Below, one piece after another: positions 25,135 to 31,935 of a DNA stretch of 37,244 bases. Numbering within the stretch: position 1 is the first letter of the stretch; the number at the start of each line of letters is the position of its first letter. The position numbers were made by a program, and so were the translations under genes. Origin of the DNA: Oscillospiraceae bacterium (lineage in GTDB: Bacteria; Bacillota; Clostridia; Oscillospirales; Oscillospiraceae); NCBI GenBank assembly GCA_017620525.1, contig JAGAUY010000022.1, positions 1-37,244 on the forward strand. Reading direction: 5' to 3'. The notes below the pieces were generated by a model, which saw only the letters and a program-made list of their open reading frames with translations, was not told the DNA's origin and ran no database searches.

Positions 25135-26004
25135 CTACAGTGTTTTCTTTACCGCCGCGATGAATTCCGGCGCGGTGCCGCAGCAGCCGCCCAGGATGTT
25201 TGCACCGTTGCTGCGGCAGGCTGTGACGATCAACGCGAATTCCTCGGGGCTCTGGGGATAGGCGGGAATGCCGTCGGGACCAATGACGGGGACACCTGCG
25301 TTCGGTTTGCAGACCAGCGGCCCCTTCACATCCCGGCGCAGCTTGCTGACAAGATAGGGGGTCATCATGTCCGCGGCCACGCAATTGAAGCCAACGGCAG
25401 CGGCGCCGGCCTCTTCCAGCTCCCGCATCACGGGACCGGCGTCCCGGCCGGAGAAGAGCGAGCCGTCGGACTGCATGGTGAACGTATACATGACCGCACC
25501 GGCGCCTTCCAGCTCAGCAGCGGTGAGGATTGCCTCCGCTTCCTGGGGATAGAGCAGGGTCTCGGCGGCCAGCAGATCCGCGCCGCCTTCCAGAAGTCCT
25601 GCGATCTGACGGCGGTAGTTTTCCACCAGCAGATCGAAGCAGCCTTCGTCCCAGCTGTCGCAGAAAGTTGCCAGCGTGGTCAGATCGCCGGCGATCAGAC
25701 AATCGGGAGCGGCGCTGCGGGAGAGGGCAACCAGCTTTGCGTTGATCCGCTCGGTCTGATCCGCAAGTCCTACCTTTTCCAGCGCGATGGGCTGTGCCTG
25801 GAAAGTGGGGGCATAGACAATATCGGAGCCGGCAGCGGCATAGCTGCGCTGCAGCCGGATCAGAGCGTCGGGATTTGCCAGGATCCATTCTTCGGTGCAG
25901 CAGCCCTTTGGCATACCGGCTTTCTGCAGGTTGGAACCGGTGGCGCCGTCCAGCAGCAGGGGGCGGGCGGTGAGTCTTGCCTGAAATTCTTCTTTGGTGA
26001 GCAT
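25135..26004 (-). CDS. Homocysteine S-methyltransferase family protein
   Basis: A zinc-dependent methyltransferase of the MmuM/BHMT/MetH N-terminal type that transfers a methyl group to homocysteine. The 289-residue barrel starts LLLDGATGSNLQKAG, and the zinc ligands are the Cys in VGFNCVAA (near residue 209) and the Cys pair in ILGGCCGTAPE (near residue 274). Length matches stand-alone enzymes (about 290-320). The methyl donor cannot be read from the sequence; S-methylmethionine or a corrinoid/folate partner are options, and no partner gene is near. AGGAGTG precedes the ATG. It is a single-gene unit, transcribed divergently from the aminopeptidase gene. Confidence 0.93.
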   Translation of the reverse strand: MLTKEEFQARLTARPLLLDGATGSNLQKAGMPKGCCTEEWILANPDALIRLQRSYAAAGSDIVYAPTFQAQPIALEKVGLADQTERINAKLVALSRSAAPDCLIAGDLTTLATFCDSWDEGCFDLLVENYRRQIAGLLEGGADLLAAETLLYPQEAEAILTAAELEGAGAVMYTFTMQSDGSLFSGRDAGPVMRELEEAGAAAVGFNCVAADMMTPYLVSKLRRDVKGPLVCKPNAGVPVIGPDGIPAYPQSPEEFALIVTACRSNGANILGGCCGTAPEFIAAVKKTL

Positions 26005-26034
26005 ACAATCACTCCTGATTTCTTCATTTTATTG

Positions 26035-26063
26035 ATTATAGACCAAATTCTGAAATAATGCAA
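26035..26063 (-). promoter_or_regulatory. Promoter of the homocysteine methyltransferase gene
   Basis: Minus strand: TTGCAT (26058-26063), 17 bases, perfect TATAAT (26035-26040). Its -35 lies six bases from the -35 of the divergent aminopeptidase promoter. Confidence 0.68.
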
Positions 26064-26069
26064 CAAGGA

Positions 26070-26098
26070 TTGACGCATCCTAAAACATCTGCTAAAAT
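26070..26098 (+). promoter_or_regulatory. Promoter of the aminopeptidase gene
   Basis: TTGACG (26070-26075), 17 bases, TAAAAT (26093-26098), about 30 bases before the start codon. Confidence 0.75.
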
Positions 26099-26128
26099 GG
26101 TAAAAGTTTACGAAAAGGAGCAACTGTC

Positions 26129-27352
26129 ATGAAAAAGACTGTTTTAAGAGAATATGCCCGCCTGATCGTCCGCTGCGGCATCAATGTTCAGAAGGGCCAG
26201 GAGGTTCTGATTTATGCCGGTCTGGATCAGCCCGAGTTTGTCCAGATGGTGGTTGAGGAGGCCTACAAGGCCAAGGCCAGGAAGGTCGTTGTCAACTGGA
26301 GCTATCAGCCTCTGCAGAAAATCCAGGTCCGTTATCAGTCCGTCAAGACCATGGGCACCGTGGAGGAGTGGGAGAAGGCTCGCCAGCAGCACTACTGCGA
26401 TGTGCTGCCTGCGCGGCTGCACCTGATCTCTGATGATCCGGACGGTCTGAAGGGTGTGAATCTGAAGAAGATGGCACAGGCACGTCAGATGAGCTATCCC
26501 ATCCTGAAGGGTTATTCCGATCAGCGTGAGAACAAGCAGCAGTGGTGTATCGCCGCTGTCCCCGGTGTGGCATGGGCAAAGAAGGTTTTCCCCGGTCTGC
26601 CCAAGGGTAAGGCTGTGGAGAAGCTGTGGGAGGCCATTTTGTCCACTTCCAGAGTCTACGGCGACGGCGTGAAGAACTGGGAGGAGCACAACCGGGATTT
26701 GCATGACCGCTGCGCTTACCTGAACAGCTTGGGCATCGAGTCCCTGCATTATACCGCCGACAACGGCACCGACCTGACCGTTGGCATGATCCCTGAAGCA
26801 CAGTTCTGCGGCGGCGGTGAGAAGATTCTCTCCGGCGTGTTCTTCAATCCCAACATTCCTACCGAGGAGTGCTTCATCTCCCCCATGAAGGGCAAGGCAG
26901 AGGGCATTGTCTACTCTACCAAGCCTCTGAGCTATAATGGACAGCTGATCGACAAGTTCTCCATGCGCTTTGAAAACGGCAAGGTGGTGGAGGCCCATGC
27001 CGAGGTCGGTGAGGAACTGCTGAATACCATGCTCGCTATGGATGAAGGCGCCGCATACCTGGGCGAGTGCGCCCTGGTGCCCCAGGCCAGCCCCATTGCC
27101 GAGAGCGGTCTGCTGTTCTACAATACCCTGTTCGATGAGAACGCCGCCTGCCATCTGGCGGTGGGTATGGGTTTTGCAGACACCATCAGGGACTTCCAGA
27201 ACAAGACCCTCGACGAGTGCCGCGCTCTGGGCATCAACGACTCCATGATCCATGAGGATTTCATGATCGGTTGTGATTCCATGAACATTGATGCCCGCTG
27301 CGCTGACGGCAGGGTGGTTCCCATCTTCCGCAACGGCAACTGGGCATTCTGA
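26129..27352 (+). CDS. M29-family aminopeptidase (AmpS/PepS type)
   Basis: A cytoplasmic metallo-aminopeptidase of the thermophilic-aminopeptidase family. The 407-residue protein shows family blocks in order: GINVQKGQEVLIYAGLDQPEF near the start, NIPTEECFISPMKGKAEGIV with the first metal-binding Glu near residue 250, AYLGECALVPQASPIAESGLLFYNTLFDENAACHLAVG near 310-340, and MIHEDFMIGCDSMNIDA near 375 with His and Asp ligands. Length is typical (about 400-415). The ATG has an AAAGGAG site. Its stop overlaps the next start by one base (TGATG), so the acetyltransferase is co-translated. Confidence 0.95.
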   Translation: MKKTVLREYARLIVRCGINVQKGQEVLIYAGLDQPEFVQMVVEEAYKAKARKVVVNWSYQPLQKIQVRYQSVKTMGTVEEWEKARQQHYCDVLPARLHLISDDPDGLKGVNLKKMAQARQMSYPILKGYSDQRENKQQWCIAAVPGVAWAKKVFPGLPKGKAVEKLWEAILSTSRVYGDGVKNWEEHNRDLHDRCAYLNSLGIESLHYTADNGTDLTVGMIPEAQFCGGGEKILSGVFFNPNIPTEECFISPMKGKAEGIVYSTKPLSYNGQLIDKFSMRFENGKVVEAHAEVGEELLNTMLAMDEGAAYLGECALVPQASPIAESGLLFYNTLFDENAACHLAVGMGFADTIRDFQNKTLDECRALGINDSMIHEDFMIGCDSMNIDARCADGRVVPIFRNGNWAF

Positions 27353-27981
27353 TGGCGATGACGGAAAGAGAAAAGATCCACAGTGGTGAAATTTATCTGC
27401 CAACGGATCCCGAAATTATGAAAGAGCAGCTTGCATATCTGGATCTGATGGACGAATACAACCGCACATCCCGCAGACTGCAGGATGTGCGCGCCGCGAT
27501 GCTGCCGAAGCTCTTTGCCGAGGTGGGGGAGAACTGCTATGTTGAGTCCCCCTATTTTGCAAACTGGGGCGGACATCATGTTCATCTGGGCAGCAATGTC
27601 TATGCCAACGCAGGTCTAACGCTGGTGGATGACACCCATATTTATATCGGCGACTGTACGATGCTTGGTCCCAATGTGACTCTCGCCACGGCGGGACACC
27701 CCATCGACCCGGAGCTTAGGCAGAGGGGACTGCAGTACAATATGCCGGTACGCATCGGCAGGAACTGCTGGCTGGGTGCGGGCGTGATCGTGATGCCCGG
27801 CGTGAGCATCGGTGACAATACGGTCATCGGCGCAGGCAGCATTGTGACGAAGGATATTCCGTCAGGCGTCGTGGCGGTGGGCAATCCCTGCCGTGTACTC
27901 CGGGAAGTCGGAGCCCATGACCGGGAATACTACTACCGGGACCGGAGGATTGATCCTGCGCTGTTTGAAACCGAAGAATAA
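27352..27981 (+). CDS. Maltose/galactoside O-acetyltransferase-like protein (left-handed beta-helix)
   Basis: An acetyl-CoA-dependent sugar O-acetyltransferase of the LacA/Maa family. The 209-residue protein has the N-terminal helical domain (MTEREKIHSGEIYLPTDPEI), the NVYANAGLTLVDDTHIYIGD segment, then hexapeptide repeats building the beta helix (IGRNCWLGAGVIVMPGVSIG, IGAGSIVTKDIPSGVVAVGNP). The active-site His is in TAGHPIDPE. The natural acceptor is unknown. The first ATG overlaps the aminopeptidase stop; a second ATG two codons on is equally possible. There is no separate ribosome-binding site, consistent with coupling. Confidence 0.93.
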   Translation: MAMTEREKIHSGEIYLPTDPEIMKEQLAYLDLMDEYNRTSRRLQDVRAAMLPKLFAEVGENCYVESPYFANWGGHHVHLGSNVYANAGLTLVDDTHIYIGDCTMLGPNVTLATAGHPIDPELRQRGLQYNMPVRIGRNCWLGAGVIVMPGVSIGDNTVIGAGSIVTKDIPSGVVAVGNPCRVLREVGAHDREYYYRDRRIDPALFETEE

Positions 27982-28005
27982 TTTGAAAAAAACTGAAAAA
28001 AACAC

Positions 28006-28034
28006 TTGCATTCTGTGACAGAATGTGATAGTAT
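28006..28034 (+). promoter_or_regulatory. Promoter of rpmE with a palindrome in the spacer
   Basis: TTGCAT (28006-28011), 17 bases, TAGTAT (28029-28034). CATTCTG-TGA-CAGAATG (28009-28025) is a perfect palindrome overlapping the -35 and spacer; it is not a Zur, LexA or CIRCE consensus that I recognise. Confidence 0.6.
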
Positions 28035-28036
28035 AT

Positions 28037-28082
28037 TCGAGCGATTGAAGATTGCTCGGGGCAACTATGCCCTTTTACTTGA
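28037..28082 (+). ncRNA. Structured 5' leader of rpmE (candidate L31 autoregulatory element)
   Basis: Between promoter and gene the transcript can form a hairpin CGAGC...GCTCG (about 28038-28058) followed at once by GGGCA-ACTA-TGCCC with a TTTT tail (about 28061-28078). Structured L31 leaders are known in Firmicutes, but I cannot match this one to a covariance model. Confidence 0.45.
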
Positions 28083-28102
28083 TGAGAAAGAGGTGAACTA
28101 GA

Positions 28103-28303
28103 ATGAAGGAAGGTATCCATCCCAAGTACGAACAGACCACCATCCGCTGTGCCTGTGGCAACGTCTTTACGACCGGCTCCACCAAGAAGGACATCCGTGT
28201 TGAGATCTGCTCCAAGTGCCACCCTTTCTATACCGGCAAGCAGAAGCTGGTTGACACCGGTGGACGTGTTGATCGCTTCAACAAGCGTTTTGGCCTGAAG
28301 TAA
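28103..28303 (+). CDS. rpmE: 50S ribosomal protein L31
   Basis: L31 bridges the two ribosomal subunits. The 66-residue protein starts [20 protein letters not shown] and has the zinc-binding cysteines Cys16, Cys18, Cys36 and Cys39, so it is the zinc-containing (C+) form. An AGAGGTG site precedes the ATG. It is a single-gene unit with a structured leader and a strong terminator, as expected for an individually regulated ribosomal protein gene. Confidence 0.98.
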   Translation: MKEGIHPKYEQTTIRCACGNVFTTGSTKKDIRVEICSKCHPFYTGKQKLVDTGGRVDRFNKRFGLK

Positions 28304-28311
28304 AAACGAAA

Positions 28312-28344
28312 TCCGCACTACGGCAACGTGGTGCGGACTTTTTG
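28312..28344 (+). terminator. Terminator of rpmE
   Basis: An 11-base stem with one G-U pair and a GCAA tetraloop (28312-28337), followed by CTTTTTG. Confidence 0.92.
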
Positions 28345-28363
28345 TATATTTTTGTCAGAATTC

Positions 28364-28393
28364 TTGTCTGCGCCTTGGGTTCTGTGGTATAAT
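28364..28393 (+). promoter_or_regulatory. Promoter of the hflX-yigZ-dgt unit
   Basis: TTGTCT (28364-28369), 18 bases, perfect TATAAT (28388-28393). The resulting leader of about 135 bases is filled by a palindromic repeat element. Confidence 0.7.
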
Positions 28394-28404
28394 ATAAGAA
28401 AAGC

Positions 28405-28517
28405 AAATTGTAGTTTATCGCACTGCTCCGCGCTAAGAGCCGGCTTCGCCGAGCCAGCTCCCTTTACATAAGGGAGCCTTTGGGTGCTGTGCTTTATTGG
28501 GCAATAAACTGCAATTT
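28405..28517. repeat. MITE-like palindromic element in the hflX leader
   Basis: A 113-base element bounded by 17-base inverted ends, AAATTGTAGTTTATCGC (28405-28421) and GCAATAAACTGCAATTT (28501-28517), differing at two positions. Inside are two further hairpins: CGGC-TTC-GCCG (28441-28451) and GCTCCCTT-5-AAGGGAGC (28457-28477). The internal part resembles short repeats common in Oscillospiraceae genomes. No clear target-site duplication is visible, and there is no other copy in this window. Confidence 0.7.
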
Positions 28518-28537
28518 CCCCAAAATATGGAGGAACT

Positions 28538-29803
28538 ATGGAATCTACTTTTGAAACAAAACAGGAACGCGCTGTGCTGGTCGGATTGAATGCCGACTGC
28601 TTTACCAAAGAGCAGACCGCCACAGAGGAGACTCTTGAGGAGCTTGAAGCGCTTCTGGAGACTGCCGGCGGCTTCTGCACCGGCAAGATCCTGCAAAACC
28701 GCCATACTCCCGATTCCCACAGCTTCATCGGCGACGGAAAGGCGCAGGAAGTGAGAATGCTGGTGGAATTCACAGAATCCACCATGGTCATCTTTGACAA
28801 TGAACTGTCTCCCGGCAATATCCGGGCGCTGGAGGAGATCATCGGCGTCACGGTTCTGGACCGCAGCGCGCTGATCCTGGATATTTTTGCCCAGCGGGCC
28901 AAGACGAAGGAGGGCCGCCTGCAGGTGGAGCTGGCGCAGTATAAGTATCTGCTGCCCCGGCTGTCCGGCATGGGCCACAGCCTGTCCCGTCAGGGCGGCG
29001 GTATCGGCACCCGCGGTCCCGGTGAGACAAAGCTGGAATCCGACCGCCGGCACATCCGGGAGCGGATCAACCGTCTGCAGGATGAGCTGGAGCAGGTGCG
29101 CCGGGTCCGCGGTGTTCAGCGGGAACACCGGATGAGAAATTCCGTACCTGTGGTGGCTATTGTGGGCTATACCAATGCCGGCAAGTCCACGCTCTTAAAT
29201 CAGCTGACCGGTGCGGGAATCCCCGCGAACAACCGGCTCTTTGATACCCTGGACACCACTTCCCGCCAGCTGACGGTTTCCGACAATCTGGATGTGGTCA
29301 TTTCCGACACCGTCGGCTTTATCGCGAAGCTCCCTCATCATCTGGTTGATGCCTTCCAGGCTACGCTGGAGGAGCTGGAATATGCGGATCTGCTGCTGCA
29401 TGTCATCGATGCTGCCGATGAGCATCGTCAGGAGCATATTGCCGTCGTGGAAAAACTCATCACCAAGCTGGCAAAACCCGGTACACCGGTGCTGAATCTT
29501 TACAACAAGGCTGATCTTGTCATGCCTGAGGATATTCCCGTGGGGGAGGATGTGGTGGCCATTTCTGCCAAAAGCGGCAGGGGTATGGACAAGCTCCTCA
29601 AGGCCATCGAAAAGGCCGTGGGCGCGAAGCTGCACCATGTGGTGGTGACGCTGCCCTATTCCATGGGTGGCATGGTGGAGACCCTGCACAACAATGCCCA
29701 GGTGCTGAATGTGGACTATACTGCCGAGGGGATTGCCATCGAGACGATCCTGGACGACATTCTGCTGGGCAGACTCAGAGATTATGTAACAAAGGAGTGC
29801 TGA
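28538..29803 (+). CDS. hflX: Ribosome-associated GTPase HflX
   Basis: HflX splits stalled or heat-damaged ribosomes. The 421-residue protein has the N-terminal HflX domain (FIGDGKAQEV near residue 62, LDRSALILDIFAQRAKTKEGRLQVELAQ), the glycine-rich linker GGGIGTRGPGETKLESDRR, the P-loop GYTNAGKSTL near residue 210, DTVGFIAKLPHHLV (G3), NKAD (G4) and a C-terminal domain. Length is typical. The ATG has GGAGG upstream. The leader holds a palindromic repeat that may affect translation. The next gene starts four bases after its stop. Confidence 0.97.
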   Translation: MESTFETKQERAVLVGLNADCFTKEQTATEETLEELEALLETAGGFCTGKILQNRHTPDSHSFIGDGKAQEVRMLVEFTESTMVIFDNELSPGNIRALEEIIGVTVLDRSALILDIFAQRAKTKEGRLQVELAQYKYLLPRLSGMGHSLSRQGGGIGTRGPGETKLESDRRHIRERINRLQDELEQVRRVRGVQREHRMRNSVPVVAIVGYTNAGKSTLLNQLTGAGIPANNRLFDTLDTTSRQLTVSDNLDVVISDTVGFIAKLPHHLVDAFQATLEELEYADLLLHVIDAADEHRQEHIAVVEKLITKLAKPGTPVLNLYNKADLVMPEDIPVGEDVVAISAKSGRGMDKLLKAIEKAVGAKLHHVVVTLPYSMGGMVETLHNNAQVLNVDYTAEGIAIETILDDILLGRLRDYVTKEC

Positions 29804-29806
29804 ATC

Positions 29807-30430
29807 TTGGACGAATATCTGGTGCCGACGCAGTTCGGCGAGGATGAGTTTATCGAGAAAAAGTCCCGCTTCATCGGACGGGTCTGGCCCGTGGAGACGG
29901 AAGAGGCGGCGCTGGAGAAGATCCAGGAGATGAAGAAGCAGCACTATGATGCCACCCATAACTGCTGGGCCTACATTATTAAAGACGGCGCTGTGCGGTT
30001 TTCTGACGACGGCGAGCCCGGTGGTACAGCCGGTATGCCCATGCTGCAGGTGCTGCAGCGGGAAGGCCTATATAATATTGTATGCGTGGTGACCCGGTAC
30101 TTCGGCGGTATCCTTCTGGGAGCCGGCGGTCTGGTCCGGGCCTATACCAAAGGCGCCAAGATTGCCGTGGATGCGGCGGGCAAATCCATGAAGCGGGTAT
30201 GGACAGTGCTGTATGTGCCGTGCCCCTATACATACTACGAGCGGGTGAAGCTGGAGGTTGCTTCCTTCGGCGGTATTATCCGCACCACAGACTTCGGCGC
30301 GGAAGTGGAGCTGGAGATTCTGCTCCCGGAAAATCAGGCGCAGCCGTTCCTGGACCGTCTGACGGACATGACTGCAGCCACGGTGGAAGGCATGGAGACC
30401 GGAAAGGAATACAGAGCATTTCCAATATAA
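29807..30430 (+). CDS. yigZ: YigZ/IMPACT family protein
   Basis: A 207-residue member of the UPF0029/IMPACT family, related to the eukaryotic Gcn2 inhibitor; its bacterial function is not settled. The signature lies in HNCWAYIIKDGAVRFSDDGEPGGTAGMPML, followed by VVTRYFGGILLGAGGLVRAY, and a C-terminal ferredoxin-like domain. The start is a TTG at 29807, as the family N-terminus (DEYLVPTQFGEDEFIEKKSRFIG) begins right after it and AAAGGAG lies nine bases before; no ATG fits. It lies between hflX and dgt on one transcript. Confidence 0.94.
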   Translation: MDEYLVPTQFGEDEFIEKKSRFIGRVWPVETEEAALEKIQEMKKQHYDATHNCWAYIIKDGAVRFSDDGEPGGTAGMPMLQVLQREGLYNIVCVVTRYFGGILLGAGGLVRAYTKGAKIAVDAAGKSMKRVWTVLYVPCPYTYYERVKLEVASFGGIIRTTDFGAEVELEILLPENQAQPFLDRLTDMTAATVEGMETGKEYRAFPI

Positions 30431-30445
30431 AAAGAGGTGGAAATA

Positions 30446-31459
30446 ATGACCATTCGGGAACAACTGGAACATCTGGAGCACCGCAGGCTGAATCCGAGAG
30501 CTGCATTTTCCGATCAGACCAGAGGCCGACCCAACGCGGAGGACCTGCAGGATGAGGATATGCGCACCTGCTATCAGCGGGACGCAGACCGGATTGTGCA
30601 TTCCAAGTCCTTTCGGCGGCTGATGCACAAGACGCAGGTTTTCCTGTGCCCGGAGGGCGACCACTACCGGACCCGAATGACACATACGGTTGAGGTTTCC
30701 CGGATCGCCCGGACCATCACCCGTACCCTGGGACTCAATGAGGATCTGGCAGAGGCTATCGCGCTGGGCCATGATTTGGGACATACGCCCTTCGGCCATG
30801 CCGGTGAAGCGGCGCTGTCGGATGTGATGGGAAAGCCTTTCCGCCACAATGAGCAGAGTCTGCGTGTTGTGGACATTCTGGAGCGGGATGGCAGCGGCCT
30901 GAACCTGACATATGAAGTAAGGGAAGGAATCCTGATGCACACCGGCGAAAGCTGGCCGCAGACGCTGGAGGGAAAAGTGGTCCGCCGGTCGGATCAGATT
31001 GCCTATGTGAATCACGACATCGATGATGCCATCCGTGCGGGGATCCTGACCGATGAGGACATTCCGAAGCAGATCACCCAGGTGCTGGGCAGCAATCATT
31101 CTGACCGCATCGATACGCTGGTCTGCGATGCCATCAATACGTCCCGGGAGGCCGGCGAAATCCTTTTGTCGCCGAAGGTGGACAAGGCGCTGAAAGACCT
31201 GCGGGCGTTTATGTTTGAAAATGTCTACCGCAACCCCATCGCCAAGGCGGAAGAGAATAAGGCTAAGGACATGCTCGGACGGCTCTATGAGTACTACTAT
31301 CGCAATCCGGAAATGCTGCCGGCGGACTTTCAGCCTCAGATGAGTTTTGAGGGACTGGAGCGGACCGTCTGCGACTACCTTGCCGGTATGACGGACAAAT
31401 ACGCTGTGGATAAGTTTACAGAAATTTTCATTCCTTCCGGTTGGCATGTCCGGGGATAA
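30446..31459 (+). CDS. dgt: Deoxyguanosinetriphosphate triphosphohydrolase-like protein
   Basis: An HD-domain dNTP triphosphohydrolase that releases triphosphate from dGTP or other dNTPs. The 337-residue protein shows DADRIVHSKSFRRLMHKTQVF and then the HD residues in HTVEVSRIARTI and HDLGHTPFGHAGE, DQIAYVNHDIDDA near residue 190, the layout of the short Dgt-like proteins found in Firmicutes. A GTG lies in frame inside the AGAGGTGG ribosome-binding site; the ATG at 30446 is the start. Its 3' end carries the promoter of the next gene. Confidence 0.95.
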   Translation: MTIREQLEHLEHRRLNPRAAFSDQTRGRPNAEDLQDEDMRTCYQRDADRIVHSKSFRRLMHKTQVFLCPEGDHYRTRMTHTVEVSRIARTITRTLGLNEDLAEAIALGHDLGHTPFGHAGEAALSDVMGKPFRHNEQSLRVVDILERDGSGLNLTYEVREGILMHTGESWPQTLEGKVVRRSDQIAYVNHDIDDAIRAGILTDEDIPKQITQVLGSNHSDRIDTLVCDAINTSREAGEILLSPKVDKALKDLRAFMFENVYRNPIAKAEENKAKDMLGRLYEYYYRNPEMLPADFQPQMSFEGLERTVCDYLAGMTDKYAVDKFTEIFIPSGWHVRG

Positions 31460-31470
31460 TGTGCTATAAT
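31441..31470 (+). promoter_or_regulatory. Promoter at the end of dgt
   Basis: TTGGCA (31441-31446), 18 bases, perfect TATAAT (31465-31470), overlapping the last codons of dgt. It can drive the small membrane protein and the downstream dnaG-sigma unit. Confidence 0.75.
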
Positions 31471-31500
31471 ACTAATTCAAATCAATCAGGAGGGGTCACA

Positions 31501-31899
31501 ATGAAGAATAGAAAACCATTCGGACTGATCGCGGTAATTCTGCCTCTGACGGCTGCCATCCTGATGGCAGCACCCAATGCGGTGCTGATGCGATTTTTTG
31601 ATGGGGAGAACACCATCTATAAATATGTATCCGGCTTCAGTATGCTGAGCGTTGGCTACGGCATCTGGGGTGCGATGGTATCCGGAATCGGTGCCGGGGG
31701 GCTGACGCTGCTCGGGATCATCGGCATAGTCAGGGAAAGCCTGCTGCTGCGCAAATGTATGCTCATCATCAGCGTGGCCGCTCTGGTGATGTGCCTGACG
31801 CTGCTGTGTTTTGGCAGTATGACGTTCATTACCGTTGGGGTGGCAGTGCTGCTGGCATCGGAAACGGTACTGCTGTATTATTGGAACCGAACAGGCTGA
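31501..31899 (+). CDS. Small four-helix membrane protein of unknown function
   Basis: A 132-residue protein starting MKNRKPFGLIAVILPL, with four predicted membrane helices (about residues 8-25, 43-76, 82-103 and 105-127) and hardly any soluble part. A Gly-rich segment (GYGIWGAMVSGIGAGGLTLLGIIG) lies in helix 2. I do not recognise a family. The frame is open upstream, but AGGAGGGG directly before the ATG at 31501 and a promoter behind it decide the start. A hairpin overlapping its stop separates it from dnaG. Confidence 0.78.
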   Translation: MKNRKPFGLIAVILPLTAAILMAAPNAVLMRFFDGENTIYKYVSGFSMLSVGYGIWGAMVSGIGAGGLTLLGIIGIVRESLLLRKCMLIISVAALVMCLTLLCFGSMTFITVGVAVLLASETVLLYYWNRTG

Positions 31900-31918
31900 C
31901 CATCAGCCTGTAGAATTT
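31891..31918 (+). terminator. Hairpin between the membrane protein gene and dnaG (possible attenuator)
   Basis: ACAGGCTGA-CCA-TCAGCCTGT (31891-31911) is a perfect 9-base inverted repeat. It begins in the last codons of the upstream gene and is followed by AGAATTTTAG. The short T run suggests weak or regulated termination rather than a full stop. Confidence 0.45.
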
Positions 31919-31935
31919 TAGAGAGGAGGAGCGAT

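Noticed and set aside
26144-27403. 419-codon frame on the minus strand opposite the aminopeptidase
   Set aside because: Antisense shadow; the M29 motifs on the plus strand are decisive.
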